DNA of 64,000 nucleotides from Sediminibacillus halophilus (lineage in GTDB: Bacteria > Bacillota > Bacilli > Bacillales > Amphibacillaceae), in contig NZ_FNHF01000001.1 of the NCBI RefSeq assembly GCF_900103695.1, positions 962,756-1,026,755 of the forward strand, given 5' to 3'. Below are positions 1 through 7,832 of this stretch, one piece after another. Within the stretch, counting starts at the first letter, position 1; each line of letters begins with the position of its first letter. The notes under the pieces were generated by a model. The model worked only from the letters and a program-made list of their open reading frames with translations, made no database searches and was not told where the DNA came from. A program made the position numbers and the translations under genes.

Positions 1-35
1 AATGAGCTCAACCGATTGATGAAAGGAGAATTTTT

Positions 36-464
36 ATGCCATACGAACTCGATCACGTTGGAATTGCAGTCCGTGATTTAAAAGCAAGCATTGCTTTTTA
101 TCAAAACGTCCTGGGCGGAAAACTCATCGACCGCTATCGAAGTGAAACAAAAGGGGTCGAGAGCGAAATTGCCATTATGGAAGTGAATGGAAGCCGGACG
201 GAGCTGCTAAAGCCGACGAATAACGATACCTCCCCCATTGCCCGTTTCATCAGGCAAAAAGGCAAGGGAGTCCACCACATAGCCTACCATGTCCATGACT
301 TGGAAAAAGCCTTGGAGGATTTAAAAACAGCAGGAATCCGCACCTTGCCTGACAGTTTTCGTGTCAACAAGCACGGCCGCCGCTTGGTTTATTTGAATCC
401 AGCTGATACAGAAGGTACCATCATCGAATACTGTGATTATCCTGAGAATACAGAAAAAAATTAG
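36..464 (+). CDS. VOC-family protein, methylmalonyl-CoA epimerase-like
   Basis: 142 aa, one glyoxalase/VOC fold made of two beta-alpha-beta-beta-beta halves. The metal-ligand pattern of methylmalonyl-CoA epimerases can be read: His7 (DHVG), Glu in TELLKP, His in GVHHIAYHV and Glu in the final TIIEYC strand. Members of this family epimerise (2R)/(2S)-methylmalonyl-CoA in the cytosol. The sequence is close to that subfamily, but other VOC lyases share these residues, so the substrate is inferred. The start follows GAAAGGAG at 21-28. The stop overlaps the convergent next gene by four bases. No mutase gene is visible in the window. Confidence 0.75.
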   Translation: MPYELDHVGIAVRDLKASIAFYQNVLGGKLIDRYRSETKGVESEIAIMEVNGSRTELLKPTNNDTSPIARFIRQKGKGVHHIAYHVHDLEKALEDLKTAGIRTLPDSFRVNKHGRRLVYLNPADTEGTIIEYCDYPENTEKN

Positions 465-646
465 CCACCGAAACCACCACCGGGCGGCAGCTTGTCGAAT
501 TGGCTTCTCGCCCGTTCCTCCGCCTGCATTTGAGCAGTCGATTTACTAGAATCAGGCGACTTCATGTTAAATTTGAGCTTTAAGATGATGGCAATGACTA
601 CTATCACCGCAATTGCTCCCCAGAAAATCCAGCCAAACATCGTCAT
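461..646 (-). CDS. Small single-pass membrane protein
   Basis: 61 aa: one N-terminal membrane segment (about residues 4-23), then a short charged tail ending in a PPGGGFGG glycine motif. The start ATG is placed by AGGAGGG six bases upstream (653-660); a second in-frame ATG two codons later is possible. It converges with the VOC gene and their stop codons overlap. I do not recognise a family; the orientation is probably N-out with a cytoplasmic tail. Nothing indicates function. Confidence 0.6.
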   Translation of the reverse strand: MTMFGWIFWGAIAVIVVIAIILKLKFNMKSPDSSKSTAQMQAEERARSQFDKLPPGGGFGG

Positions 647-681
647 ATTAAATCCCTCCTTATGTTAGGATTCAAACTTTA

Positions 682-972
682 TCATGCAATCAATAAATAA
701 AATAGGATAGCTGAACAGATATTGGGAACGGCAGCTTTTAACGAAAACAACATCATGCCATACCTTTCTTGTCTTGTCTGTTTTGTTTCCGAATGAATAT
801 TCCTTCCATATTGCTGACCGCTGACAAAAGCCCCGGATGTCAAACCGGCAAGAGCCACACAAAGCAATGCAGCCGCTCCCGTAATCTTATAAAGATACGT
901 AAAATCGACTGTAAAAAAAGCTGTAATTAGTGCCACTACAATCCCGATACACCCAAAATATATAGCCTTCAT
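682..972 (-). CDS. Three-TM membrane protein, DUF5316-like
   Basis: 96 aa from the ATG at 972, chosen because CAGGTG lies eight bases upstream; a GTG three codons earlier (981) also keeps the frame open. Three hydrophobic segments at about residues 3-20, 28-48 and 78-95 flank a polar loop with SGAFVSG and HSETKQTRQER. This pattern resembles the small Bacillus DUF5316 family, whose function is unknown. It is read in the same direction as the 461-646 gene, with about 35 bases between them. Confidence 0.6.
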   Translation of the reverse strand: MKAIYFGCIGIVVALITAFFTVDFTYLYKITGAAALLCVALAGLTSGAFVSGQQYGRNIHSETKQTRQERYGMMLFSLKAAVPNICSAILFYLLIA

Positions 973-1043
973 ACAAAACACCTGCCTTTTCCCTCATTAC
1001 TACATATACGAATAAGTCAGCCAAAAAGTTCCAAAAAAATGGA

Positions 1044-1112
1044 GGGGGACAGTCCCCGAAACCGTTTAAAAAAGCTGTTTTTTGCTTTTAAGAGCGCTTC
1101 GGGGACTGTCCC
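1044..1112. repeat. REP-like inverted pair (GGGGACAGTCCCC)
   Basis: A palindrome GGGGACAGTCCCC (1045-1057) is followed about 40 bases on by its inverse GGGGACTGTCCC. The flanks extend the match to a 15-bp perfect inverted repeat (1046-1060 with 1098-1112, including CCCCGAA/TTCGGGG). It is intergenic and resembles a REPIN, that is two REP units in inverse orientation. Confidence 0.75.
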
Positions 1113-1137
1113 TTTTTCTGGTTATTTCGCAGTAGAA

Positions 1138-1166
1138 AGCGGTTTGGGGTCAGACCCCAAACCGCT
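1138..1166. repeat. Perfect 14-bp palindrome with GGGGTC core
   Basis: AGCGGTTTGGGGTC, one central base, then its exact complement. It belongs to the same GGGGTCA(G)ACCCC family as the neighbouring units. There is no T-run on either side, so it is not an obvious terminator. Confidence 0.7.
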
Positions 1167-1222
1167 AGAAACCTCGTCAACGCAAGGTTTCTGCTTCTCA
1201 TTATCACTTTAATACGCCTTTT

Positions 1223-1280
1223 GGGGTCAGTCCCTCCACCGGTCATTTTTTGGTTCAGAACGCGTCGAGGGACTGACCCC
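1223..1280. repeat. REP-like inverted pair (GGGGTCAGTCCC)
   Basis: GGGGTCAGTCCCTC at 1223-1236 is mirrored by GAGGGACTGACCCC at 1267-1280, a perfect 14-bp stem around a 30-base spacer. It lies just past the end of yfmL and could also act as its terminator structure, although only a weak pyrimidine tract follows. Confidence 0.7.
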
Positions 1281-1295
1281 TCTTCTTGTTCCCCT

Positions 1296-2438
1296 CTAAT
1301 AAGATCGCAAGGTGCCTTTGTAGAGTTTTTTTCTGGTTATCGGGATGTTTAGTTGGCTGCTATATCTTTTGAGTTTCTTTTCCTCTTGTTCTGTTATAAG
1401 GGAAAGGACTTCTCCTCCAGTAGTTCCAAGCCGTCCGGTTCTTCCCGCGCGGTGGATATATTGGTCTGCCTCTCCAGGCAGATCGATGTTGATGATATCG
1501 GTAATATCCTTGATATCCAGCCCTCTTCCAGCTACGTCTGTCGCCAAGAGAAGATCCAATTCACCGGAACGGAAAGCCTTGATTGTCCGCTCTCGCTCCT
1601 GTTTCTTGGAATCCCCATGCAGGATACCAGCGTTGATTCCCTTGTATTCCAGCTTTTCAGCAAGGACAGTGAGACTGCCGATATCATTCCCGAAGGCCAA
1701 CGCTTTTATATGGTCCTTACGACGAATCAGTTTGCGCAGGACTTCCAGCTTTTCTCGTGCCTCTACTACTAAATAGCCGTGCTCGACAGGAGGGGTATCC
1801 GTTTCTTCTCTGCCAACACGAATAATGGATGGTTCTTCCATCATGTACAAGGCGGCCTCCTCCACTGCTTTGGAAATGGTAGCAGAAAACACCAGCAGCT
1901 GCCGCTCGATCAAGGTGCTTTTGATGATGGACTGGATTGTTTTCTCATGCTCGGTAACCACTAATTGATCCGCTTCATCCAATACGATCGTTCTCACTTC
2001 ATGCATCTTCAACTTCTTTTTATTGATTAGTTCCTGCACTCTTCCCGGTGTACCGGCTATAATTTGCGGGCGTTTTTTCAGCTTTTCCAGCTGGCGTTTG
2101 ATGTTCGCTCCGCCGATAAGCGATGCACTGCCAATTCCGCTTCCGGCAGCCCAGGTTTGGACTTCCTGATGGATTTGCATGACCAATTCATGAGAGGATG
2201 CAAGAATCACTGTCTGGACATGCTTTTTTTCTGGATCTATTTTTTGTAAAAGCGGCAATATGTAAGCAAGCGTTTTTCCGCTTCCGGTCGGTGATTCCGC
2301 AATCACATCTTTTCCTTGAACTATCTCCGGAATTGCTTTTTTCTGGATTGCTGTCGGCTCTGTAAAACCGGCCTTTTCCCACGCTGAACGCAAATACGGT
2401 CGGGGCTCTGAAAATAACGTTTTAATTCCTTGTGGCAT
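1296..2438 (-). CDS. yfmL: DEAD-box ATP-dependent RNA helicase YfmL
   Basis: 380 aa, the length of B. subtilis YfmL (a ribosome-assembly helicase). Domain 1 has the Q motif region GFTEPTAIQ (residues 24-32), motif I SPTGSGKT (about 49-56), TPGR, DEAD and SAT. Domain 2 has the RGLDIK region and HRAGRTGR. There is no basic C-terminal RNA-binding extension, which separates it from CshA, CshB and DbpA. It acts in the cytoplasm on structured RNA or pre-ribosomes. ATG start with AAAGGA about ten bases upstream. It is divergent from the acetyltransferase gene, as a yfmK/yfmL neighbourhood would suggest. Confidence 0.88.
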   Translation of the reverse strand: MPQGIKTLFSEPRPYLRSAWEKAGFTEPTAIQKKAIPEIVQGKDVIAESPTGSGKTLAYILPLLQKIDPEKKHVQTVILASSHELVMQIHQEVQTWAAGSGIGSASLIGGANIKRQLEKLKKRPQIIAGTPGRVQELINKKKLKMHEVRTIVLDEADQLVVTEHEKTIQSIIKSTLIERQLLVFSATISKAVEEAALYMMEEPSIIRVGREETDTPPVEHGYLVVEAREKLEVLRKLIRRKDHIKALAFGNDIGSLTVLAEKLEYKGINAGILHGDSKKQERERTIKAFRSGELDLLLATDVAGRGLDIKDITDIINIDLPGEADQYIHRAGRTGRLGTTGGEVLSLITEQEEKKLKRYSSQLNIPITRKKLYKGTLRSY

Positions 2439-2556
2439 TTATAAAAAATCCTTTCTTTCGTCTTTATTCATTTCTAGTATTAGCGCTACAATTCCACCCT
2501 ACTCTTGTCCATTATAAGCTATAATACAAGGAAACCGTTAATAGGGGGAATAAAAC

Positions 2557-3018
2557 GTGAAAATCCATGAAACCCGCGACTGCCAAACCATCGCAAAACT
2601 GAACGAAACCGTACACCAGCTTCACAGACAGCTTTATCCCGATATTTTCGCTGAATACAATGCCGAAAAAGCGCTTGATTTCTTTGAAAGCATCGTCGAT
2701 AAACCGGAATTTACCTTTTTACTCGTTGAAGAGGACCAACAGCCCGCCGGCTTTGCCTGGTTTGAAAAAAGAACCTATCCTGGCATTGCCTATCTGGAAA
2801 CACACCAATCCATTTATGTCCATCAAATAAGCATAGAAAACGCTTATCAAGGTAAAGGATTTGGTTCCAGGTTAATGGAAGAAATTTTCTATCGAGCCGC
2901 ATCTGAAAGAATCAACCGTGTTGAATTGGACTATTGGACCGCCAATGAATCAGCCAAGACTTTTTATCATCACCAGGGCTTCCAGCCGTACCGCGAAAGT
3001 GTGTATAAGCAGTTATGA
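2557..3018 (+). CDS. GNAT-family N-acetyltransferase
   Basis: 153 aa with a GNAT fold. The acetyl-CoA loop is visible as ISIENAYQGKGFGSRLMEEI (Q/R-x-x-G-x-G/A), followed by NESAKTFYHHQGF, the usual C-terminal strand/helix. GTG start behind AGGGGGA at 2542-2548. It is divergent from yfmL. B. subtilis has an acetyltransferase gene (yfmK) next to yfmL, so this may be its counterpart; I infer that from position only. Substrate unknown. Confidence 0.75.
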   Translation: MKIHETRDCQTIAKLNETVHQLHRQLYPDIFAEYNAEKALDFFESIVDKPEFTFLLVEEDQQPAGFAWFEKRTYPGIAYLETHQSIYVHQISIENAYQGKGFGSRLMEEIFYRAASERINRVELDYWTANESAKTFYHHQGFQPYRESVYKQL

Positions 3019-3263
3019 GTGGTATCCCTGTTGATTTTATCTCTCTAAAACGTCTGTCAGCCTGTACGTTATTTTAAGCTCCGTTCATTATTAACAGTTG
3101 ATAAATGGGTTTATGGGAATTAACGATGAAACAAGTATTATGAACTCGTTGAATGAGCAACAATATTGTTGGTTTTTTGGTCAAATAGTTAACTTACAAG
3201 TAAACTTAATAAATACTATTAGGTGGCTAAACGTTTTTGTTGTGGTTCTTGTATTTTTTAAAA

Positions 3264-3288
3264 TGAACGATTTTCCCAGTTAGTCGTA
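3264..3288 (+). promoter_or_regulatory. Candidate SigY-dependent ECF promoter of sigY
   Basis: TGAACG (3264-3269), a 15-base spacer and CGTA (3285-3288), in the arrangement of autoregulated ECF promoters; SigY targets in B. subtilis have TGAACG with CGTC-type -10 elements. The predicted start, near 3294, lies about 17 bases before the ribosome binding site. The remaining 3019-3263 is AT-rich with no convincing gene. Confidence 0.6.
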
Positions 3289-3322
3289 TTACATAAAGAT
3301 TATATTATATGGAGTAGATTTT

Positions 3323-3847
3323 ATGGATGAAAAGGATTTAATTCGAAAGGCGAAAAACGGAGATACAATAGCGCTTTCGAAACTGCTACAACAGAATTAT
3401 TCGTTCCTCATAAAGTATTTAATGAAAGTTACCCTTCATCCACAAATCGCAGAAGATTTAACACAAGAGACGATCATGAAGTGTATTGAAAAAATCCAAC
3501 TGTATAATGGTGAATCCAAGTTTTCCTCATGGCTCATCACAATCGCAACGAACCTTTTCATCGATCAACAGCGTAGAAAGAAGCGGGAGAAAAACTGGCT
3601 AGAGCAGGAACAGGCGCTCCGAAAAATGAAATGGAATGCAGCCAATATGAACGAAGAATGGGCAGATGTACTTGATGTACTTGCCCAAATGAATGAAGAA
3701 ATACGTATGCCAATCGTGTTAAAGCATTATTATGGATATTCATATGAGGAAATTGGAAAAATGATGGGTATTGCAGAAGGAACAGTAAAATCTCGGGTTT
3801 CAAATGGTCTAAAAAGTGTACGAAAGGAGTTGGCTGAACTTGAATGA
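3323..3847 (+). CDS. sigY: ECF RNA polymerase sigma factor SigY
   Basis: 174 aa (B. subtilis SigY is of similar length). Sigma region 2 spans about residues 20-90 (AEDLTQETIMKC, FSSWLITIATNLFID). Region 4 spans about 115-170, with the helix-turn-helix SYEEIGKMMGIAEGTVKSR. It directs RNA polymerase to its own operon and to cell-envelope or bacteriocin-related genes in B. subtilis. GGAG is eight bases upstream of the ATG. Identification rests strongly on the six-gene order sigY-yxlC-yxlD-yxlE-yxlF-yxlG, which is complete here. Confidence 0.88.
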   Translation: MDEKDLIRKAKNGDTIALSKLLQQNYSFLIKYLMKVTLHPQIAEDLTQETIMKCIEKIQLYNGESKFSSWLITIATNLFIDQQRRKKREKNWLEQEQALRKMKWNAANMNEEWADVLDVLAQMNEEIRMPIVLKHYYGYSYEEIGKMMGIAEGTVKSRVSNGLKSVRKELAELE

Positions 3848-4184
3848 GTATGATTCTAAAAATAGTAATTCTATGTTGGATGATGAAGATGAATTGACGG
3901 TTAAGCAATTAATAGATGGTTTAGAAAAACTGGATCAATGGAATCCAGTATCTACTCCAAACTTACAATGGTTTCAAGAAAATGCTGAATTAGAGAAAAA
4001 AAGAATACGAAAAAAACAATGGAAAGACCTCCTAACATTTATCTCTGTTGCAGTATTTATGCTTTCAGTTGTGATTGCTGTCGTTTATCGTCAGCCAATT
4101 AATTTTCTTTATTTTCAGCTTGTGGGGATTATCTTGCTGCCCTTGGCTCTTAACAAACCTAGAAAGAAGGTCAGTAATGTATGA
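3840..4184 (+). CDS. yxlC: YxlC, negative regulator (anti-sigma) of SigY
   Basis: 114 aa from a TTG at 3840, placed ten bases after GAAAGGAG (3822-3829) and overlapping the sigY stop. The ATG at 3844 is out of frame, and the GTG at 3816 precedes that binding site. Soluble N-terminal half (NEYDSKNSN ... VKQLIDGLEKLDQW), a basic linker and two C-terminal membrane segments (about residues 60-80 and 88-105). In B. subtilis YxlC works with YxlD to restrain SigY at the membrane; that role is inferred here from position and topology. Confidence 0.8.
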   Translation: MNEYDSKNSNSMLDDEDELTVKQLIDGLEKLDQWNPVSTPNLQWFQENAELEKKRIRKKQWKDLLTFISVAVFMLSVVIAVVYRQPINFLYFQLVGIILLPLALNKPRKKVSNV

Positions 4185-4405
4185 ATTCAAACAAACTAAG
4201 TAGCATACCGCTTTGGTTATTGGTCGTGACTGCATTCATTCTGATTTGCCAGGGCTCATGGATGTTTTGGGATGCGCGTAAGAGGGGACACAATGCTTGG
4301 CTATGGGGCTTTTTGGGCCTTATTCAATTTCCAACATATCTTATTATTTATCTTATTTTTGCAAGAAAAATATTTAAAAGAAAGGTCTCAGGATCAAACT
4401 CCTGA
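4181..4405 (+). CDS. yxlD: YxlD, SigY regulatory membrane protein
   Basis: 74 aa with two membrane segments (about 9-27 and 39-60) and a short basic tail. The start ATG overlaps the yxlC stop as ATGA. In B. subtilis YxlD is needed with YxlC to hold SigY inactive. The last codons lie inside a strong intrinsic terminator (4386-4414), so expression of the genes downstream is partly separated from the sigma/anti-sigma block. Confidence 0.78.
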   Translation: MNSNKLSSIPLWLLVVTAFILICQGSWMFWDARKRGHNAWLWGFLGLIQFPTYLIIYLIFARKIFKRKVSGSNS

Positions 4406-4414
4406 GATTTTTTT
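4386..4414 (+). terminator. Intrinsic terminator at the end of yxlD, inside the sigY operon
   Basis: TCTCAGGA, a six-base loop TCAAAC, TCCTGAGA, then seven T. It overlaps the yxlD stop codon. It is followed at once by a second SigY-type promoter. Confidence 0.85.
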
Positions 4415-4420
4415 CGTGAG

Positions 4421-4446
4421 TGAACGATTAAATGAATGTAATCGTA
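4421..4446 (+). promoter_or_regulatory. Second SigY-type promoter, upstream of yxlE
   Basis: TGAACG (4421-4426), a 16-base spacer and CGTA (4443-4446). The flanks TGAACGATT and CGTATTAC are the same as in the promoter before sigY. The expected start, near 4452, is 16 bases upstream of the yxlE ribosome binding site. Confidence 0.6.
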
Positions 4447-4480
4447 TTACGGGTAAATAAGCAATTTGGAGGAGAAAAAA

Positions 4481-4684
4481 ATGAATGTACCGTTAAATGA
4501 AATCCCTTGGGGAGCGATTGCGCCAATTCTTGTCTTACAATTAATTCTTATGATTACCGCATTAGTTTCTTGTATCAGAGAAGAAAAAACGAACGGACCA
4601 AAATGGTTGTGGATCCTTTTTATTCTCTTTATCAGCTTAATAGGACCAGTGCTTTATTTCGTTTTTGGAAGGAGAAATAATTAA
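4481..4684 (+). CDS. yxlE: YxlE, PLDc_N-type small membrane protein
   Basis: 67 aa from the ATG at 4481, just after GGAGGAG (4468-4474); the upstream in-frame TTG lies inside that binding site. Two membrane helices, the second running into GPVLYFVFGRR, the hallmark of the phospholipase-D-nuclease N-terminal (PLDc_N) family. It has no catalytic domain. B. subtilis YxlE modulates SigY. The stop TAA shares one base with the yxlF start. Confidence 0.78.
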   Translation: MNVPLNEIPWGAIAPILVLQLILMITALVSCIREEKTNGPKWLWILFILFISLIGPVLYFVFGRRNN

Positions 4685-5589
4685 TGGAGTTATTAAAGGC
4701 AAGCGATTTAGTAAAAGGATATGGGAATACGAATGCTGTTAATGGAATCAATTTCCATATTGAAGAAGGCAGGTGCGTTTCATTACTTGGACCAAATGGA
4801 GCAGGTAAAACAACGACATTAAAAATGCTATCCGGATTGTTGGAACCGACTTCAGGTAGTATTGATTTTAAAGGCGAAAAAGCAAAGGATTTAAGGCCGT
4901 TTATTGGGTATTTACCTCAATACCCTGCTTTCTATAATTGGATGAGCGGAAAGGAGTTTCTTGTTTTCGCAGGACAATTAGCAAAGCTGAATCGTAAAGA
5001 AGCAGAAAAAAGAAGTGAAGAATTACTTGAACGAATGGGCCTCGCGAATGCGAAGAAAAGAAAAATACGGGGGTATTCAGGTGGAATGAAGCAGCGCCTT
5101 GGATTAGCACAGGCACTAATTCATCGTCCGGAATTACTTATTTTAGATGAGCCTGTTTCAGCACTCGATCCACTTGGTAGACGGGAAGTGTTGGATATGA
5201 TGAGAGAGATTAAAAAGGAAACAACCATTCTCTTCTCCACTCATGTCCTTCACGATGCAGAAGAAATAAGTGACAGCATTTTGATCATGCATGCCGGGGA
5301 AATTGCGATATCAGGTAGCCTGAGAAGTGTAATGGAAGAGTATCGACAACCTATTTTACAAATTGAATTTGAAGCACCGGCTGCCGATTGGCTAAAAAGC
5401 ATAGCGAGTTATAGCTTTGTATCTGAAGTAAACATTCAAGGTAATAAAACCAGCATCGTATTAAAAGATATGGTAAATGGGAAGCAAACATTATTAAAAG
5501 ATATCGTGGAGCGAAAACTTCCGGTTCGTAAGTTCGAGATTTCTCAAACAACATTAGAAGATTTATTTATGAGGGTGGTGAAGTCATGA
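4684..5589 (+). CDS. yxlF: YxlF, ABC transporter ATP-binding protein
   Basis: 301 aa. Walker A GPNGAGKT (about 37-44), Q-loop GYLPQYPAF, signature YSGGMKQRLGLAQAL (about 133), Walker B LLILDEPVSALDP and H-loop STHVLHDAE, then an 80-residue accessory domain typical of ABC-2 exporter ATPases. It powers YxlG at the cytoplasmic face; the cargo is unknown (toxic peptides or envelope-active compounds are suspected from SigY biology). It overlaps yxlG as ATGA. Confidence 0.85.
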   Translation: MELLKASDLVKGYGNTNAVNGINFHIEEGRCVSLLGPNGAGKTTTLKMLSGLLEPTSGSIDFKGEKAKDLRPFIGYLPQYPAFYNWMSGKEFLVFAGQLAKLNRKEAEKRSEELLERMGLANAKKRKIRGYSGGMKQRLGLAQALIHRPELLILDEPVSALDPLGRREVLDMMREIKKETTILFSTHVLHDAEEISDSILIMHAGEIAISGSLRSVMEEYRQPILQIEFEAPAADWLKSIASYSFVSEVNIQGNKTSIVLKDMVNGKQTLLKDIVERKLPVRKFEISQTTLEDLFMRVVKS

Positions 5590-6365
5590 CACAATGGACT
5601 GTTCTTTATCGAAAAGAAATGACGGAAATGGTGCGAAATTATAAAATTTTATGGATTCCAATTGTCTTTATTTTGCTAGGTGTCATGCAGCCGGTTAGTT
5701 CGTATTATATGCCGGAAATTTTGGACACTTTTGGCGATCTTCCAGAAGGTACAATCCTTGAAATGCCTCTTCCAACTGGGGCAGAAGTATTAATGCAAGT
5801 TCTATCTAATTATGGGATGCTTGGTGTACTTATTCTAGTTTTGAGTGCAATGGGTGTCGTTTCCTCAGAAAGACAGAGTGGAGTAGCAGGTATGGTCATG
5901 ATTAAACCAGTTCCTTATTCCTCGTATATATTATCGAAATGGGCTGGGTTACTTACAATTACACTCATTTCATTGTTTATCGGCTATGTAGCTTCTTGGT
6001 ATTATACGAGTTTACTCATTGAAACAGTCGCTTTTGAGCGCATTTTTCAAAGTGTAGTGATCTACAGCATATGGTTAGTTTTTGTTGTTACATTGACGCT
6101 CTTTTTTAGTACGATAATGAAAGGAAATGCAAGTGTCGCTTTTGTTACAATTTTAGTGATCTTTTCCATTTCGTCGGTTACGTCGATTCTAGGAAAGAAT
6201 ATGACGTGGAGCCCGGCCAAAATGCCTGAGCACACAGGACAGGTCTTGTTGTCAGGAGAACTAGAGTCTGGCTTCTTGCTCGCTCTTATTACAACTATTG
6301 CTATTATCATCGTCGTTCTCCTCTCCTCTATCCAAATCTTTAAGCAAAAAGAGCTACTCGAATAA
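5586..6365 (+). CDS. yxlG: YxlG, ABC-2 type permease
   Basis: 259 aa, the same length as B. subtilis YxlG, with six predicted membrane segments. The large extracytoplasmic loop (about 45-75) follows the first segment, and a short basic end, QIFKQKELLE, closes the protein. It pairs with YxlF, whose stop it overlaps. It is the last gene of the SigY operon. A 12-bp hairpin without a T-run follows 36 bases downstream. Confidence 0.82.
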   Translation: MTQWTVLYRKEMTEMVRNYKILWIPIVFILLGVMQPVSSYYMPEILDTFGDLPEGTILEMPLPTGAEVLMQVLSNYGMLGVLILVLSAMGVVSSERQSGVAGMVMIKPVPYSSYILSKWAGLLTITLISLFIGYVASWYYTSLLIETVAFERIFQSVVIYSIWLVFVVTLTLFFSTIMKGNASVAFVTILVIFSISSVTSILGKNMTWSPAKMPEHTGQVLLSGELESGFLLALITTIAIIIVVLLSSIQIFKQKELLE

Positions 6366-6401
6366 AATTTGTGCAATAATGAACACTATTTGATACAAAA
6401 C

Positions 6402-6432
6402 AGTGGAATATATTAGCAACATATATTCCACT
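6402..6432. repeat. 12-bp perfect hairpin after yxlG
   Basis: AGTGGAATATAT, seven-base loop, ATATATTCCACT. There is no U-tract on either side, so it is at best a weak terminator or an mRNA 3' end stabiliser; a protein-binding site is also possible. In the 445 bases that follow, up to 6877, I see no gene, only AT-rich sequence and a possible TTGATA/TATGAT promoter (6746-6772) with a short 15-base spacer. Confidence 0.5.
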
Positions 6433-6877
6433 ACCATGTATCATGTGGTCCAAAATTGTTCAAGCAATGTTATTTTCCAACCTATTTTCACCCATATAAT
6501 CATTTCCAAAACGTTCATATAAAAATTAATTCACTAGAAATTACCTGTATTTACCCCCCAATTAATACGATTACTGGTTCATCCGACCTGTTTTGTAAAA
6601 GATAACAGATCGCAAAACAAACGTGGCTATCATAGAATTGGAGAGTATATACCTTAACAAGCAACTTGCGGGGTTTCCAGTATTCGAAATTCCATCACCC
6701 CCTAATTAATAGAGTCGCTAGGAAAAATTGATTCGTGAAAAGGGCTTGATACAGAATGTGGTAATTTATGATACACTCAGTTTATCAATTAAAACGCCAA
6801 GACATTGATCATTCCATTTACAAAGCATAATCGTTACAGACGAAGGCGTACTATAAATTTATAAAGGAGATGATACG

Positions 6878-7639
6878 GTGTTAGGTTATTATCATAAACT
6901 TTCTTCAGAAGTATATGATATGGACAAGTATATTGGTCATTCATTTGGAGATGTTGAATTTTATAGCGATCGACTAGCCTCTTGTGAGGGTCCTATCCTT
7001 GAACCGGGAGTTGGCACTGGACGAATGCTTATCCCGCTCTTAGAAAGGGAGTTGAAAGTGGATGGCATCGATGTTTCGCAAGAAATGATAAAAATATGCC
7101 GTAATCACTGTGATGAGAGAGGACTCAGCCCCAGACTATTTGAAGGACAGATGGAATCATTTACACCAGACACTACATATGAAGTTATTATCGTCCCGAA
7201 TGGAACATTCTTGCTGTTACATAAGAGAGATGAGTCTATTAAAGCACTTAAAAATTTTTATAACCACCTCTCTAATGGAGGTAGGCTGATTTTAGATACT
7301 TTTCTAGAAACTGATTTTTCAACTGACAAAATATCAACGAGAACTTGGAAAACGAAGAATGGCGATATTATTACATTGGAATCAAAAGTAGTCGAGGTTA
7401 ACTATTTAAACCAGTACAAAATATCTCATAACCGCTACGAAAAATGGAATAATGGCGAGCTAATCCAAACAGAATTAGAACAATTTCCATTGCGATGGTA
7501 TGGAGTTGAAGAGTTTAAACTGATTCTTGAAAAGATAGGATTTGGAGACATAATTATTTCAGCTGACTATAAGTACGGACAATACCCAACCGATTCGAGC
7601 CAAATGATAACATACGAAGCTACTGCAAAAAAAGCGTAA
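6878..7639 (+). CDS. Class I SAM-dependent methyltransferase
   Basis: 253 aa, Rossmann-type methyltransferase domain at about residues 35-145. Motif I is ILEPGVGTGRM, the acidic loop after strand 2 is GIDVSQEM and motif IV is VIIVPNGTF. The C-terminal 100 residues form a beta-rich cap, as in ubiquinone/sterol-like methyltransferases. GTG start behind AAAGGAG (6863-6869). It stands alone with its own upstream region, so neighbours give no substrate. Confidence 0.75.
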   Translation: MLGYYHKLSSEVYDMDKYIGHSFGDVEFYSDRLASCEGPILEPGVGTGRMLIPLLERELKVDGIDVSQEMIKICRNHCDERGLSPRLFEGQMESFTPDTTYEVIIVPNGTFLLLHKRDESIKALKNFYNHLSNGGRLILDTFLETDFSTDKISTRTWKTKNGDIITLESKVVEVNYLNQYKISHNRYEKWNNGELIQTELEQFPLRWYGVEEFKLILEKIGFGDIIISADYKYGQYPTDSSQMITYEATAKKA

Positions 7640-7732
7640 GCTATTTATCTATGATTAACGGGAATTTCAATACCAGAACAGCCTCACAAAACATTTGATT
7701 AAATAGATTACGTACTTGTTAAATTAGCAGAC

Positions 7733-7748
7733 AAACGAACGTCCGTTT
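7733..7748. promoter_or_regulatory. Orphan operator-like palindrome (LexA- or TetR-type)
   Basis: AAACGAACGTCCGTTT is a 16-bp palindrome with one mismatched pair. The core CGAAC-N4-GTTTA matches 12 of 14 positions of the Bacillus LexA box. It sits between two convergent genes with no promoter target in view, so function is doubtful. Confidence 0.3.
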
Positions 7749-7803
7749 AGTAAGCCTATTTTAACAGAGCTTTTCATAAAATGCATTTTCGTGAAACTAG
7801 CAA

Positions 7804-7830
7804 AAAACCGGCAGCTTGCCTGCCGGTTTT
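7804..7830 (-). terminator. Terminator of opuD
   Basis: Stem AAAACCGGCAG / CTGCCGGTTTT with a five-base loop, placed two bases after the opuD stop. On the minus strand the stem ends in a run of T. Confidence 0.9.
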
Positions 7831-7832
7831 CT

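Noticed and set aside
1296..2438. Frames of 139 and 143 codons opposite yfmL
   Set aside because: Antisense shadows over conserved helicase motifs.
3098..3283. 61-codon frame before sigY
   Set aside because: TTG start without a ribosome site; it overlaps the SigY promoter.
7733..7748. TetR-controlled resistance cassette
   Set aside because: Only the palindrome exists; no regulator or target gene.
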